Assembly: GCA_016212515.1 (NCBI GenBank)
Contig: JACRFZ010000045.1
Location: 24,721-88,720, forward strand
Source of the DNA: Candidatus Melainabacteria bacterium
GTDB taxonomy: Bacteria; Cyanobacteriota; Vampirovibrionia; Obscuribacterales; Obscuribacteraceae
Length of the DNA: 64,000 nucleotides
Reading direction: 5' to 3'
Shown in pieces: positions 1 through 8,906 of the stretch; positions within the stretch are counted from its first letter, which is position 1, and each line of letters opens with the position of its first letter. The translations under genes were made by a program, and so were the position numbers. Under the pieces are notes generated by a model. That model was not told the DNA's origin. It made no database searches and worked only from the letters and a program-made list of their open reading frames with translations.

Positions 1-354
1 GTAGCTCTGCAGTTCCGGCGCCACCTTTTGATAAGCCAGAACCCGCTCGTGACCGCCCTGCAGCACTGTATAGAAAGGCACCAACAGCACACAAACACCG
101 GCGATAACACCGAGCCAGACACTGACCTGGTCATTCTCGCCATAATCCAGGGTGAGATTATCGAAGACCACCAGCGATATAAGCCAGACGATAAACCCGA
201 AAAGTAAAGCCAGAATCACACCGTAAAACGAGACGCCTGTCGGGCCCTCGGTCAGGTCAGCCGAGACATACACACCCATCATTACACAGCCATAGACCAA
301 GAGTGCTGAAAAGCACCATGCCAGGGCCGTTGCGATCCATTTGTTTTTATTCAT
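1..354 (-). CDS. Partial small membrane protein, cut by the window edge
   Basis: The gene starts at an ATG with GAGGTG five bases upstream and reads open through 118 codons to the left edge, so its C-terminus is missing. Three hydrophobic segments are visible at about residues 6-30, 43-65 and 78-98, separated by short polar loops, so it should sit in the inner membrane. It begins like MNKNKWIATALAWCF and has no motif that I recognise. It follows the glycine-rich gene on the same strand after a terminator-like hairpin, so it may be transcribed separately. Function unknown. Confidence 0.75.
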   Translation of the reverse strand, partial: MNKNKWIATALAWCFSALLVYGCVMMGVYVSADLTEGPTGVSFYGVILALLFGFIVWLISLVVFDNLTLDYGENDQVSVWLGVIAGVCVLLVPFYTVLQGGHERVLAYQKVAPELQSY

Positions 355-375
355 AGCTACACCTCATAAAGTTGA

Positions 376-412
376 ACAAAGTCAGACGCCACCGCTTTGG
401 AGGCGTCTGACT
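376..412 (-). terminator. Terminator-like hairpin after the glycine-rich protein gene
   Basis: The 11-bp arms AGTCAGACGCC and GGCGTCTGACT pair perfectly. On the minus strand the stem is followed by TTTGTT, a short U-rich tract. Confidence 0.6.
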
Positions 413-477
413 ATTTCAGAAGTCAGCGAAGCAATGAGCAGAAGCTGAGCCTCAACCCACTACTCCGGCAAACTTTT

Positions 478-1233
478 CTAGCCCTTCCAGCCAGGAGGCA
501 GAGCACAGCCTTCGCCCTTTTTCTCCGGAGCAGCGAAGGGCGATACATCGCCCAGAGGGGAAGTTTTGATGATACCCGCGGCTTTGAGGGACTCTTCGCT
601 GGCATACTCGATGACGATACGCGCCACCACTTCACCGCGCTCGAATTGCACCTGCTGCACTTTGTGCTCGGTGCGGTCGCCGAAGCCGGTGCCTACGTCG
701 TGGCCGCCGCTGCGAGTCGGAAAATTTCCGCCTTTCATGCCGCCACCGCCTCCGAGCAATCCGCCGCCGCCCATGGTCATTCCACCGCCCCTGGTCAAAT
801 GCCCACCCAGTAAGTCGTCACCCCAACCGGTCTCTCTCACCGGGCACTTTTCGGCGTAGATAACGGCAGCGATGACACCGATGTTTTCGGGCTTGTCCAT
901 GAGAGCCGCATAAGACTCTTCCGGTGCACCGAAGACAAAGTGGGCCACTTCTTCATCGTTCAGACGAAAGCCGGGCACCGTCAAGACGCCGCCGTGTGCA
1001 CGATCGATGACGTAAGCACTGTCTGCCAATGTGGCGCGTTTGCCGTTCATGACGCTCAGACCATCCACGGAAAGCACCGCCGCATAGCGATTGAAGGAAG
1101 CCCTAGGCACTCGCACTTTCAGCTCGTACTTTTTACCCACCGGCGCCGCCACATAGAATTTGCCTTCATGCTGGTGAACGGGCAATTCCAGACCATCGAC
1201 GACCACTTTCAAGGAGAATTCTTTTTCGTACAT
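478..1233 (-). CDS. Glycine-rich protein with conserved N-terminal beta domain, unknown function
   Basis: I chose the internal ATG (251 residues) because AGGA lies 7 bases before it. A longer reading frame upstream has no ribosome site and overlaps a hairpin. Residues about 1-130 look like an all-beta domain with the signature RYAAVLSVDGLSVMNGK, a GFR motif at 88-90, and NIGVIAAVIYAEK at about 117-129. I have the impression this pattern recurs in uncharacterised bacterial proteins, but I cannot name the family. Residues 143-185 are a flexible glycine/methionine-rich stretch, and the C-terminus is a mixed alpha/beta tail. There is no signal peptide or membrane segment. It lies downstream of the SPFH pair on the same strand, so a shared role at the membrane is possible but unproven. 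Confidence 0.75.
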   Translation of the reverse strand: MYEKEFSLKVVVDGLELPVHQHEGKFYVAAPVGKKYELKVRVPRASFNRYAAVLSVDGLSVMNGKRATLADSAYVIDRAHGGVLTVPGFRLNDEEVAHFVFGAPEESYAALMDKPENIGVIAAVIYAEKCPVRETGWGDDLLGGHLTRGGGMTMGGGGLLGGGGGMKGGNFPTRSGGHDVGTGFGDRTEHKVQQVQFERGEVVARIVIEYASEESLKAAGIIKTSPLGDVSPFAAPEKKGEGCALPPGWKG

Positions 1234-1265
1234 GTTTGTTCCTGCTAGTTTCAAATGTTTGAATT

Positions 1266-1295
1266 GCGAGCGAAATTCGTTGTAATTTCGCTCGC
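1266..1295 (-). repeat. Perfect 12-bp inverted repeat upstream of the glycine-rich gene
   Basis: The arms GCGAGCGAAATT and AATTTCGCTCGC are separated by 6 bases and lie about 33 bases before the start codon. There is no U-tract on the minus strand, so this looks more like a leader hairpin or operator than a terminator. Confidence 0.5.
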
Positions 1296-1457
1296 GGTTG
1301 GTTTTGAGCATTCCCTGCGACAAGTCATTCGTTCATGCGTATGCGTATGCGAATTCGAACGTTCATGTTCCCGTACTCATTCACGTTCTCGCTCGCTCGA
1401 ACTAAAGCCTTAACTCCAGGCCTCTGACTTGCCTTAACTCAGACCACAAGTGCTGGT

Positions 1458-2324
1458 CTACTTGCCGCGGCACAACTCATCGAAGGGAGTAGCACCATGG
1501 CCAATCTCGGAAAGATTGCCTTTCCACTTGCTGCGAGCTTGATAGCAAAGCAGTTGTGGGTTCTTCAGCAACTGCTCCGCCTGGTTTTTCATACCTTTGG
1601 CTTCCGCTTCGGCATTGAGGCGAATGTTGGCTGCGTCGGCATCGGCGTTGCGCGTGACGATAGCCGCTTTTGCTTTGGCATCCTCCAACTGCGTGTCGCG
1701 CTTGGCACCGGCACGTTGCAAAACCTGATCCCGAATTGCTTTGTTTTGCAGCGCGGTCTCAAAGGTATTAGTGAAGTTGGCCTTGGTCAAGACAACACTC
1801 TGAATGACAATCAGCCGGTTCAGCTTACGAGCCTTGGCCGAGTTGTCTACCCATTCTTGCAGTGCCTTGCTCATATCCAGCTGGGCCACGTCGCGAGCGT
1901 AGAACAACTTGGTACCTGTGTACTGAGCGGTCACAACCTTGGTGCTCTCGTGCAAGCCGGGCAGAATGATGTTTTCTTCGATATCCGCTTCAGCCCCGAG
2001 AACAGCGTAAGCCTCATCGGCAGCACTGCTCAAGATGGCGTATTGCACGGTGGCTTCACCATTGAGCTCTTGCAAGTCGATAGTGGGTGCATTGATTTTC
2101 ACATCCTTGAGGGTACGAGTTTGTACTTGCACCTGGGTCACTTCACACCAAGGCAGCTTCACCCCAGCACCAGCCGGAAGAGCGCCTTTCTGCACTTTAC
2201 CCCAGCAGGTTTCCACACCGGCAAAGCCATTATCCACCATGTAAAACGGCTGCCCTACCATCATCAAGAAGAGGAGAGCAAAAACCGACCAAATACCGGC
2301 ATTAATCATGAAACGTGTACTCAT
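1458..2324 (-). CDS. SPFH (stomatin/prohibitin-type) membrane protein, second of a tandem pair
   Basis: This is a 288-residue protein with one N-terminal membrane segment at about residues 8-27, followed by an SPFH-like beta domain and then a long helical region rich in Ala/Glu/Arg (EAEAKGMKNQAEQLL) of the kind that drives oligomerisation. SPFH proteins form large ring or cage assemblies on membranes and often scaffold proteases. AAGGAG precedes the ATG closely. Only 12 bases separate it from the upstream SPFH gene, so the two are almost certainly co-transcribed and may form a hetero-oligomer, as HflK and HflC do. No FtsH-type protease is encoded nearby. The exact subfamily is not clear. Confidence 0.85.
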   Translation of the reverse strand: MSTRFMINAGIWSVFALLFLMMVGQPFYMVDNGFAGVETCWGKVQKGALPAGAGVKLPWCEVTQVQVQTRTLKDVKINAPTIDLQELNGEATVQYAILSSAADEAYAVLGAEADIEENIILPGLHESTKVVTAQYTGTKLFYARDVAQLDMSKALQEWVDNSAKARKLNRLIVIQSVVLTKANFTNTFETALQNKAIRDQVLQRAGAKRDTQLEDAKAKAAIVTRNADADAANIRLNAEAEAKGMKNQAEQLLKNPQLLCYQARSKWKGNLSEIGHGATPFDELCRGK

Positions 2325-2336
2325 TGTCGATACTCC

Positions 2337-3302
2337 TTAGTTCTGGTTAGCGGATTGGGCAGGTTCAGCCGACACTGGCGGTGTTAGCGTCGTACCCGGG
2401 ATGATCACGTCGCTCTTGCCGGTCAAGTCAACCCGGTGAGGTTCGCCGTTCCAGCGCTCGAGCTGTATGTAGGGCGCCAGAAGTGTGCTGAGCTTGGAGG
2501 CAGCGCCTTTGATCTCAATGGCAAAAGCCTGAGCCGAAGTAACCGTCGCGGTGCGATAGGCTTCCGCCCGGCCTAATAATTCCTTCTCCTGACCATCAGC
2601 GTCTGCTTGAATTTCCGCAATTTTGCGGTTGATTTCAGCGGTCTGCTTGAGCTGGTCCTGTTCTACTTTCTTTTCGATACTGTCATTGAAAGCAGGCGAG
2701 AAGAAGAAATCGAGACAGGCAATCTCAATCACCTGTACGGTGCCTTCAGGCAGCTTGTATTCTTTCAGGCGCTTATCAAGGTTCTTCTGTAAGCGCTCCT
2801 TGATGTTGGCCACAAGCTGAGGACGCAATTTAACAAGGTCTTCCGGCGAATAGGTAGGTGTTTCGGCCTGGGCTGAAGAGGAAATCTCAGGGTCCAGCAC
2901 CTTTTGCCGCAAAGCATCAAAGCTGCCAATCTCCTTGAGTAGAACACCGGCATAGGCGGGGTTCACAAAGAGCTGCACATTCCACTTGGCGGTGAGCACC
3001 TGGTTTGTGTCGTCCCGGGGCTGAGTGGTATGAGTCTCAGCATAGGTGCGAGTGGGATAGTATTGCAACCACTGCACAAAGGGGATTCTCAGAACCAGAC
3101 CCGGTTCATGGTAGCCCTCTACGTCAAGCTTACCCATGAAATTCTTGAAACCGACATAACCCGTAGGCACGGCAGCTGTAAAAGTGTGGAAGAGTATGCC
3201 GAAAATCAGGAGGAAGCTCAGGGCGAGCATCCCGATTCGATGGTTGGCGTACAAACTGCGAAAGTCGTTCACCTGGTACTCTTTTTCATTGAACTCGTTC
3301 AT
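2337..3302 (-). CDS. SPFH (stomatin/prohibitin-type) membrane protein, first of a tandem pair
   Basis: The ATG is preceded by AGAAGG and gives 321 residues. An upstream extension without a ribosome site was rejected. There is a membrane segment at about residues 23-43, then VPTGYVGF, the usual start of an SPFH domain. The domain continues through VLTAKWNVQLFVNPAYAG, and a long helical tail follows with KQTAEINRKIAEIQADADGQ and AEAYRTATVTSAQAFA, typical of prohibitin-like proteins. The last 40 residues are Pro/Ala-rich and probably disordered. A strong terminator of the preceding small gene lies just before the start, so transcription may begin within about 100 bases or depend on read-through. 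Confidence 0.85.
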   Translation of the reverse strand: MNEFNEKEYQVNDFRSLYANHRIGMLALSFLLIFGILFHTFTAAVPTGYVGFKNFMGKLDVEGYHEPGLVLRIPFVQWLQYYPTRTYAETHTTQPRDDTNQVLTAKWNVQLFVNPAYAGVLLKEIGSFDALRQKVLDPEISSSAQAETPTYSPEDLVKLRPQLVANIKERLQKNLDKRLKEYKLPEGTVQVIEIACLDFFFSPAFNDSIEKKVEQDQLKQTAEINRKIAEIQADADGQEKELLGRAEAYRTATVTSAQAFAIEIKGAASKLSTLLAPYIQLERWNGEPHRVDLTGKSDVIIPGTTLTPPVSAEPAQSANQN

Positions 3303-3327
3303 ATTTGACCTTCTAAAGTCTGAATTG

Positions 3328-3360
3328 AAAAAACGAGAACGACCTATCCTGTCGCTCTCG
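3328..3360 (-). terminator. Rho-independent terminator between the 3427-3750 gene and the SPFH pair
   Basis: On the minus strand CGAGAGCGAC pairs with GTCGTTCTCG (one G-U pair) around a 7-base loop, and TTTTTT follows immediately. Confidence 0.8.
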
Positions 3361-3426
3361 CTCGAAACTGACGAATGACGTCCTGTCACTCGTTATCCCG
3401 GTTGCCCGAATTAGACCCTACGACTC

Positions 3427-3750
3427 TTAAGCCACAAGGCGTAAGTAACCGGGTGCTACCTGCCAGAAGCGCTGTTCCGATCTATGACCGATGGCCTGTA
3501 TTTCGCCGTCAACAATATGCACACGCACTTCCGAGTCGACTAACAAGTCGGTGCTTTTGACACCGGCTACTCTCAGAAGCCCGAGCAGGCGTGAGGTTAT
3601 ATCTTTGGCAGGAAAGGCAGTCCATTTCGTGGTTTTAGTAAGCAAGTCTTTGCCTACCTCGACCTGCACGGAAACGACTATTCCAAGTCTGCTCTGGTTG
3701 TCGGTGACGATTGAAAAGCCAGTGATGGTGCCGTTTGTAATTTTATTCAT
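3427..3750 (-). CDS. Small protein, paralogue of the gene at 26245-26553
   Basis: This 107-residue protein starts at an ATG with CAGGAG about 8 bases upstream. It is clearly related to the protein encoded at 26245-26553. GLLRVAGVKSTDLLVDSEVR here matches GLLKVAGVVSTDKLVDAEVR there, both begin with an ITGF-type strand, and both end with AIGHR or ALGHR followed by an aromatic-rich segment. It looks like a compact alpha/beta soluble domain with no membrane segment. Both copies are single-gene units, and both have a similar promoter-like element about 170-220 bases upstream. I do not recognise the family, and the function is unknown. Confidence 0.8.
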   Translation of the reverse strand: MNKITNGTITGFSIVTDNQSRLGIVVSVQVEVGKDLLTKTTKWTAFPAKDITSRLLGLLRVAGVKSTDLLVDSEVRVHIVDGEIQAIGHRSEQRFWQVAPGYLRLVA

Positions 3751-3940
3751 TTTTATCTCCTGAGTAAGGAAAGGGTGATACAGCGAGGTTCGAAAACGCT
3801 GCAATCACGGGGTTTATTAAGTAAAGTCCTTCGCTAACTAACGTTAGCTAAATTCCCTAACCGGTCTTCTACCTGGCATTTCCATGCACTTAAAAATCCT
3901 GATTAGACCGCTGCCTATGGGCGATTGGATTAAGAGATAA

Positions 3941-3968
3941 GCTCCAGATGAAAAACAAAGGTTAGGGT
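3941..3968 (-). promoter_or_regulatory. Upstream element shared by the two small paralogous genes
   Basis: Read on the minus strand, this stretch has ACCCTAACC, then TTGTTTTT and TCTGGAGC. Nearly the same string occurs at the same kind of position upstream of the paralogue at 26245-26553. TTGTTT could be a -35 box with a weak -10 about 17 bases on. I infer a shared promoter or regulator site from the conservation. Confidence 0.45.
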
Positions 3969-4867
3969 ATGTTCATGTTACTTACAGGTCACCCTAAAAC
4001 CCAAACTCAATTAGCTCTCTCTTTAATACTCTTAGGAAATGGAAATCCGCCCGCCAGGCAGGCGAGAACACCCACCCGCAACTGTTTTTCGGGTATGGGA
4101 CAAGCTTTCGAGATTAATCATCAGGGGCAAGCGGCTACGTAATTACCGCTTGGCAGCCTTATTCTCAGCACTGGCCTCGCACAAACCGTCCCACAACTTT
4201 GCCGAAAAGCGGCGCAGCCAGAGCCACACCGGAGACACACGGCCGCCACAAATCGAACACAACAAAATTCGCTTTCCAGATCACTTTCCGGCAGTGGTAC
4301 CACCAGCGCCACCAAACTTTCGCTCGCCAACCTGCCAGGCCAAAGTCCCAAAGAAGCGGGATTTGCCAATACTTATCAGGCGCTCGACAAGCAACAAAAT
4401 AAAGACAAAATAAAAGCATGCGCATTTCGAGATCCGCTTTGCATCTTGCTTTGAGAGCTATTGCTAACTAGCGCGAACGTCACAACCTCAATTGCGAAGG
4501 CGGAGAACCCACACACTGCGGCCTCAAAGCCCCAACATCGGAAGCAAAACCTGAAGTGTCCAGCCGGGGCATAGAATATATAGCCTGAGCCCTTAGTAAA
4601 ACTAAAACTTCGGGGAGGTAGCCAAGATTGAATCGTATCAAGTCTATGTAGGTTACTAAGCTTGTATTTAGTTTTTTACTTAAACTCAAAACCTTTTCTC
4701 AATCACCATCAGTTAACCGAGTTCCCCATCTTCCCAGTCGCTCCGCGAGCGAACCGAAGAAGCATGCCGAACTCTTCCTCCAACACCTGAGGCGCCACCT
4801 GCATAACAGTCTTTCTCGCCAGAAGACCGCGCGCAGGATAACGCCGTAACTACTCGCGAGAAAGACC
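3969..4867. other. Long spacer before citrate synthase
   Basis: I see no convincing gene. Short reading frames on both strands lack ribosome sites and protein-like composition. The stretch should hold the citrate synthase promoter. It contains GCTATTGCTAACTAGCGC near 4458, one of several GCTAGCGC-type words in the spacers of this window. Confidence 0.5.
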
Positions 4868-6037
4868 ATGAACGCTAACGCTAACTCCAACCCCAACCCT
4901 GACAACACTGCCAAAACCTTCTCCCCTGGTCTTGAAGGCGTCACCGCCTGCCGCACCAGACTGAGCGAAGTACTCGGAAAAGAAGGCAAACTCATTCTTG
5001 CCGGCCACAACGCCGTCACTCTGGCTGAAAACAACACCATCGAAGAGGTCTGGTTCCTTCTGCATGAAGGGCGCCTGCCCAATGCCGCCGAACTGGCCGC
5101 TTTCAAGGCCAAGGTGGAAAAGCTCGGTGTGCTGCCCGCCGACGAAGTCAACCTGATCAAGAAGTTGCGCGGTCCTGAGCCGCTTTCCGCTTTCCGCACT
5201 GCTCTTTCCGCCATTTCCAACAAGCGCGGTTACAAGCCCTGGCTGAATCGCCCCGTGGAAGAGGTGACGGAAGAAGTGATCGCACTGTGCGCACTGGCTC
5301 CGGCCATCGTGGAAGTGCTGCACACCGGCCGCCGCCCCCGCATCAAGACCCTGAACAGCGGCTACGCTGAGCGCTACCTCTGGGGCGTCAGCGGCAAGAA
5401 GCCTTCGCCCGAAGACCTGCGCGCCGTGGAGACCTATCTGATTCTGACCATGGACCATGGTTTGAACGCCTCCACCTTCGCCTCCCGGGTCACCGCTTCC
5501 ACCGGCGCCGATGTCGGTGCCGCACTCACCAGCGGTGTGGCCACTCTCTCCGGCCCGCTGCATGGAGGCGCTCCCGGTCCCGTGTTGGACATGCTGGACG
5601 CCATCGGCACTTGCGAGAACGCGGATGCCTGGGTGCGTGCACAGCTGGCTGCCAAAATCCCTCTCATGGGCTTCGGACACCGCATCTACCGTACCGACGA
5701 CCCGCGCGCCATGACGCTCAAGCGTGTGGCCGAACGTCAGAACGGTCCCCGCATCGAGCTGGCCAAAGTCACCGAACAGGCCGCTTTGAAGGCCCTGGAA
5801 GAGAAACAGATTCAGCGCGCCGCTGCTGAGAACAAGCCCGTGCGCACTCTGCGCGTCAACGTGGAGTTCTGGACGGCTGTGGCGCTGGAGCATGTGGGCA
5901 TCCCCCGCAATCTCTTCAGCTCCACCTTCTGCGTCAGCCGCATCATCGGCTGGGGTGAGCATATCGTCGAACAGATCAAAGACAACAAGATCTATCGCCC
6001 GCTCTCCCAGTACACCGGCGAAATGCCTGCCGAGTAA
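4868..6037 (+). CDS. gltA: Citrate synthase
   Basis: This enzyme condenses oxaloacetate and acetyl-CoA to citrate, the entry step of the TCA cycle. The 389 residues match the short bacterial type I citrate/2-methylcitrate synthase length. Active-site landmarks are visible: TMDHGLNAST around His197, LSGPLHGGAPG with His232, and MGFGHRIYRTDDPR with His271. The third catalytic position, usually Asp in NVDF, is Glu333 in NVEFWTA. I recall Glu here in some CitA-like subgroups, but this should be checked. The first 15 residues are an Asn/Pro-rich tail. GAGAAAG precedes the start. A terminator follows, so aconitase is probably transcribed independently. 2-Methylcitrate synthase activity cannot be excluded. 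Confidence 0.93.
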   Translation: MNANANSNPNPDNTAKTFSPGLEGVTACRTRLSEVLGKEGKLILAGHNAVTLAENNTIEEVWFLLHEGRLPNAAELAAFKAKVEKLGVLPADEVNLIKKLRGPEPLSAFRTALSAISNKRGYKPWLNRPVEEVTEEVIALCALAPAIVEVLHTGRRPRIKTLNSGYAERYLWGVSGKKPSPEDLRAVETYLILTMDHGLNASTFASRVTASTGADVGAALTSGVATLSGPLHGGAPGPVLDMLDAIGTCENADAWVRAQLAAKIPLMGFGHRIYRTDDPRAMTLKRVAERQNGPRIELAKVTEQAALKALEEKQIQRAAAENKPVRTLRVNVEFWTAVALEHVGIPRNLFSSTFCVSRIIGWGEHIVEQIKDNKIYRPLSQYTGEMPAE

Positions 6038-6084
6038 GCGCCGACTGCTAGGAACCCGCACCGGCACAAACTAAACACTAATGC

Positions 6085-6125
6085 GGAGGGACGTCACGCC
6101 TACAGACGCGTACGTCCCTCCTTTT
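6085..6125 (+). terminator. Terminator after citrate synthase
   Basis: GGAGGGACGT pairs with ACGTCCCTCC, and TTTT follows. This is a standard Rho-independent terminator between citrate synthase and aconitase. Confidence 0.88.
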
Positions 6126-6151
6126 CGAAACGCTACCAAGCGGGAGTAAAT

Positions 6152-8632
6152 ATGCAATCGCATAAGCAAAAGTCCATAACTGCTTTCTACCAGTCCTTCT
6201 CGCAAGTACTGGCGGAAGCTCGCAAGCGCTTCCAGCGCCCCCTTACTCTTACCGAGAAGATTCTGCTTGCGCACCTCTTCGACAAAGGACAACTGTCTTC
6301 CTGGCCGGAGCTGCCCGTGCGCGGCAAAACTCAGGTTGCACTTCTGCCTGACCGCGTGGCCATGCAAGACGCCACTGCCCAGATGGCTATGCTGCAGTAC
6401 ATGCAAGCCGGGCTCAAGCAAGTGGCCGTGCCCACCTCCATTCACTGCGACCACCTGATTCGCGCTCGCGCCGGTGCCAAGCTCGACCTCATCGATGCCT
6501 TCGGTGAGAACAATGAGGTCTACGACTTTCTCAAGTCGGCAGCGGCTGCCCACGGCATTTCCTTCGGTGCACCTGGTAAGGGCATCATTCACCAGGTGAT
6601 TCTGGAAAACCTGGCCTTCCCGGGTGCGCTCATGGTGGGCACCGACTCCCACACTCCCAATGCCGGCGGCCTGAGCATGTTGGCCATCGGTGTGGGTGGT
6701 GCCGATGCCGTGGAAGTAATGGCGGGCGAGCCCTGGAGTCTCACCTGGCCCCTGCTCATCGGCGTCAAGCTGAAGGGCACCATGAACGGCTGGACGGCTC
6801 CGAAAGACATCATCTTGAAGCTGGCCGGCATCCTCGGCGCCGCCGGCGGCACTTCGGCCATTATCGAATACTTCGGCGATACCGAAAGTATCGGCGCTAC
6901 CGGTCAGGCTACCATCGCCAACATGGGAGCGGAACTGGGTGCCACCACTTCGGTCTTTCCTTATACCGCCAAGGCCGGCCAGTACCTGACGGCCACCGGA
7001 CGTCCGCATCTGGCTGAAGCCGCCGACGCCCATAAAGAGCTGCTGCGAGCCGACGCCGAAGTGGAAGCTGAGCCTGAGAAGTATTTCGACCGTTTCATCG
7101 AAATCGACCTGTCCACCCTGGAACCGCACATCGTCGGTCCCTTCACTCCCGACCTGGCTCGTCCGCTTTCTCAGTTTGCCGCCGAAGCGAAGGAAAAGGG
7201 CTATCCGCTCAACCTGAGCTACGCCTTGATCGGTAGCTGTACCAATTCCAGCTACGAAGACATGGGTCGGGCGGCGCACATTGCCAGACAGGCTCAGGCA
7301 GCCGGACTGAAGGTTGCTTGCGGCTTCCTGGTCACGCCAGGCTCCACCCAGATTTACAACACCATCGAGCGCGACGGTCAACTGGCCGACTTCGAGGCTA
7401 TCGGCGCCCAGGTGCTGGCCAATGCCTGCGGACCTTGCATCGGACAGTGGCAACGCTCCGACGTCAAGGACGGTGAGCCGAACTCGATCATCAACTCCTT
7501 CAACCGCCCCTTCAAAGGACGCAACGACAACAATCCGGCCACCCACGCCTTCATTGCCAGTCCGGAAATCGTCACGGCTTTCGCCCTGGCCGGCAGACTG
7601 GACTTCAATCCGCTCACCGACTCGCTTGTCGGCGCTGACGGCAAGGAATTCAAGCTCAGCCCGCCTCAGGCTGACGCTCTGCCGCCGAACGGCTTCATTG
7701 CCGATGCGGAAGCAATCGTCGGCACCAGCGGCACTGCAGAGCAGACGGCAGTGATGGTCTCGCCCAAGAGCGCCCGGCTGCAATTGCTCTCGCCGTTCCC
7801 CGCCTGGAGCGGTGCGGACATGGTGGATTTGCCGGTTCTCCTCAAAGCCAAGGGCAAATGCACCACCGACCATATCTCCCCAGCCGGTGTGGAGTGGCTG
7901 CGCTTCCGCGGACACCTGGACAATATTTCCAACAATATGTTCAGCCGCGTCGTCAACAGCTTCACCGGTGAAGTCGGCACAGGCATCAACCTGACCAACG
8001 GCGAGAAGCAGCCTCTGCCGCAGATTGCCCGCTCCTACAAAGAGCAGGGTCTGGGCTGGGTGGTCGTCGGTGACACCAACTACGGTGAAGGCAGCAGCCG
8101 CGAGCACGCCGCCATGTCGCCGCGCTACCTGGGCGGTCTGGCTGTAATTGCCAGAAGCTTTGCCCGCATTCACAGAAGCAACCTGTGGAAGCAGGGTATG
8201 CTGGCTCTCACCTTCGTGGACGCCAATGACTACGAGCGCTTCCAGCCTGGTGACAAACTTTCGCTTTTGGGCTTGCAGTCGCTTGCCCCGGAAGTGAATC
8301 TGCAGGCCGTCATCACTCACGCCGATGGAACCAGCGAGACCATCATGGTCAGCCACGGCATGGGCGACGAACAGATTCGCTGGTTCAAGGAAGGTTCCTT
8401 CTTGAACTTCGTGCGCACGAAGCGGGAGAAGGCAACAACTGCCGAAGAAGCGCCTTTCTGTAGTGCCACCGATCACACTAACTGCGACCACGGCGAGGTC
8501 AAGCCAACTGTTGCCACAGCGGAGGAAAAGCCTGCCGCAGAAGACAAGCCTGTGGTCAAGCCAAAGTCCGGATTTATGGAGAAGCTCAAGAGTTTCTTCC
8601 GCAAATTTCTGGAAAGCCTGGGCTGGGAGTAA
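6152..8632 (+). CDS. acn: Aconitate hydratase with an unusual C-terminal tail
   Basis: Aconitase isomerises citrate to isocitrate using a [4Fe-4S] cluster. The three cluster cysteines are visible in LIGSCTNSSYEDMGRA (about residue 360) and NACGPCIGQW (about 425). Substrate-site motifs VGTDSHTPNAGG and GDTNYGEGSSREHAA are intact, and the swivelling C-terminal domain is complete. The start has GGGAGT six bases upstream. At 826 residues it carries about 60 residues beyond the expected end. These are a Cys/His-containing segment (FCSATDHTNCDHG), an acidic Pro/Ala/Glu linker, and a final amphipathic helix like MEKLKSFFRKFLESLGW. The tail could bind a membrane or a partner protein. It directly follows citrate synthase, giving the first two TCA steps. 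Confidence 0.94.
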   Translation: MQSHKQKSITAFYQSFSQVLAEARKRFQRPLTLTEKILLAHLFDKGQLSSWPELPVRGKTQVALLPDRVAMQDATAQMAMLQYMQAGLKQVAVPTSIHCDHLIRARAGAKLDLIDAFGENNEVYDFLKSAAAAHGISFGAPGKGIIHQVILENLAFPGALMVGTDSHTPNAGGLSMLAIGVGGADAVEVMAGEPWSLTWPLLIGVKLKGTMNGWTAPKDIILKLAGILGAAGGTSAIIEYFGDTESIGATGQATIANMGAELGATTSVFPYTAKAGQYLTATGRPHLAEAADAHKELLRADAEVEAEPEKYFDRFIEIDLSTLEPHIVGPFTPDLARPLSQFAAEAKEKGYPLNLSYALIGSCTNSSYEDMGRAAHIARQAQAAGLKVACGFLVTPGSTQIYNTIERDGQLADFEAIGAQVLANACGPCIGQWQRSDVKDGEPNSIINSFNRPFKGRNDNNPATHAFIASPEIVTAFALAGRLDFNPLTDSLVGADGKEFKLSPPQADALPPNGFIADAEAIVGTSGTAEQTAVMVSPKSARLQLLSPFPAWSGADMVDLPVLLKAKGKCTTDHISPAGVEWLRFRGHLDNISNNMFSRVVNSFTGEVGTGINLTNGEKQPLPQIARSYKEQGLGWVVVGDTNYGEGSSREHAAMSPRYLGGLAVIARSFARIHRSNLWKQGMLALTFVDANDYERFQPGDKLSLLGLQSLAPEVNLQAVITHADGTSETIMVSHGMGDEQIRWFKEGSFLNFVRTKREKATTAEEAPFCSATDHTNCDHGEVKPTVATAEEKPAAEDKPVVKPKSGFMEKLKSFFRKFLESLGWE

Positions 8633-8670
8633 TCGTACTTCTGACCTGACGACACTGCCGTAATTTGCAA

Positions 8671-8706
8671 GGAGGATCTCCCCACCAAGGAGATCCTCCT
8701 TTTTTT
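8671..8706 (+). terminator. Terminator after aconitase
   Basis: GGAGGATCTC pairs with the reverse arm ending AGATCCTCC, and seven T residues follow. Confidence 0.9.
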
Positions 8707-8790
8707 GAGCACTCGCAGCCGACCGGTCTATTCTTTAACTCCGGTGACGAAACAATCCCGTTAAACCCATCCCAATACGGCATCGAAGGC

Positions 8791-8818
8791 ACTAAGAAAA
8801 ACAGCTATTTTTCTTAGT
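8791..8818. repeat. Perfect 11-bp inverted repeat in a gene-free stretch
   Basis: The arms ACTAAGAAAAA and TTTTTCTTAGT flank a 6-base loop. It lies upstream of a second terminator-like hairpin, so the region may hold a small RNA. Confidence 0.5.
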
Positions 8819-8906
8819 ACACAGCAACAAGTTTGAAACAGTCCTTCTCTAGTATCTTCCTTGTCACTCCAGACAGGGAAGCCCGTTAGTTTTTGAAGAA
8901 CGCAGA

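Noticed and set aside
4039..4413. Plus-strand frame in the spacer before citrate synthase
   Set aside because: No ribosome site, Arg/Pro/His-rich composition and no family resemblance.
6071..8491. Long open frame on the minus strand inside aconitase (~800 codons)
   Set aside because: It is opposite a gene with full motif support, has no ribosome site, and the length is explained by codon bias in the true gene.
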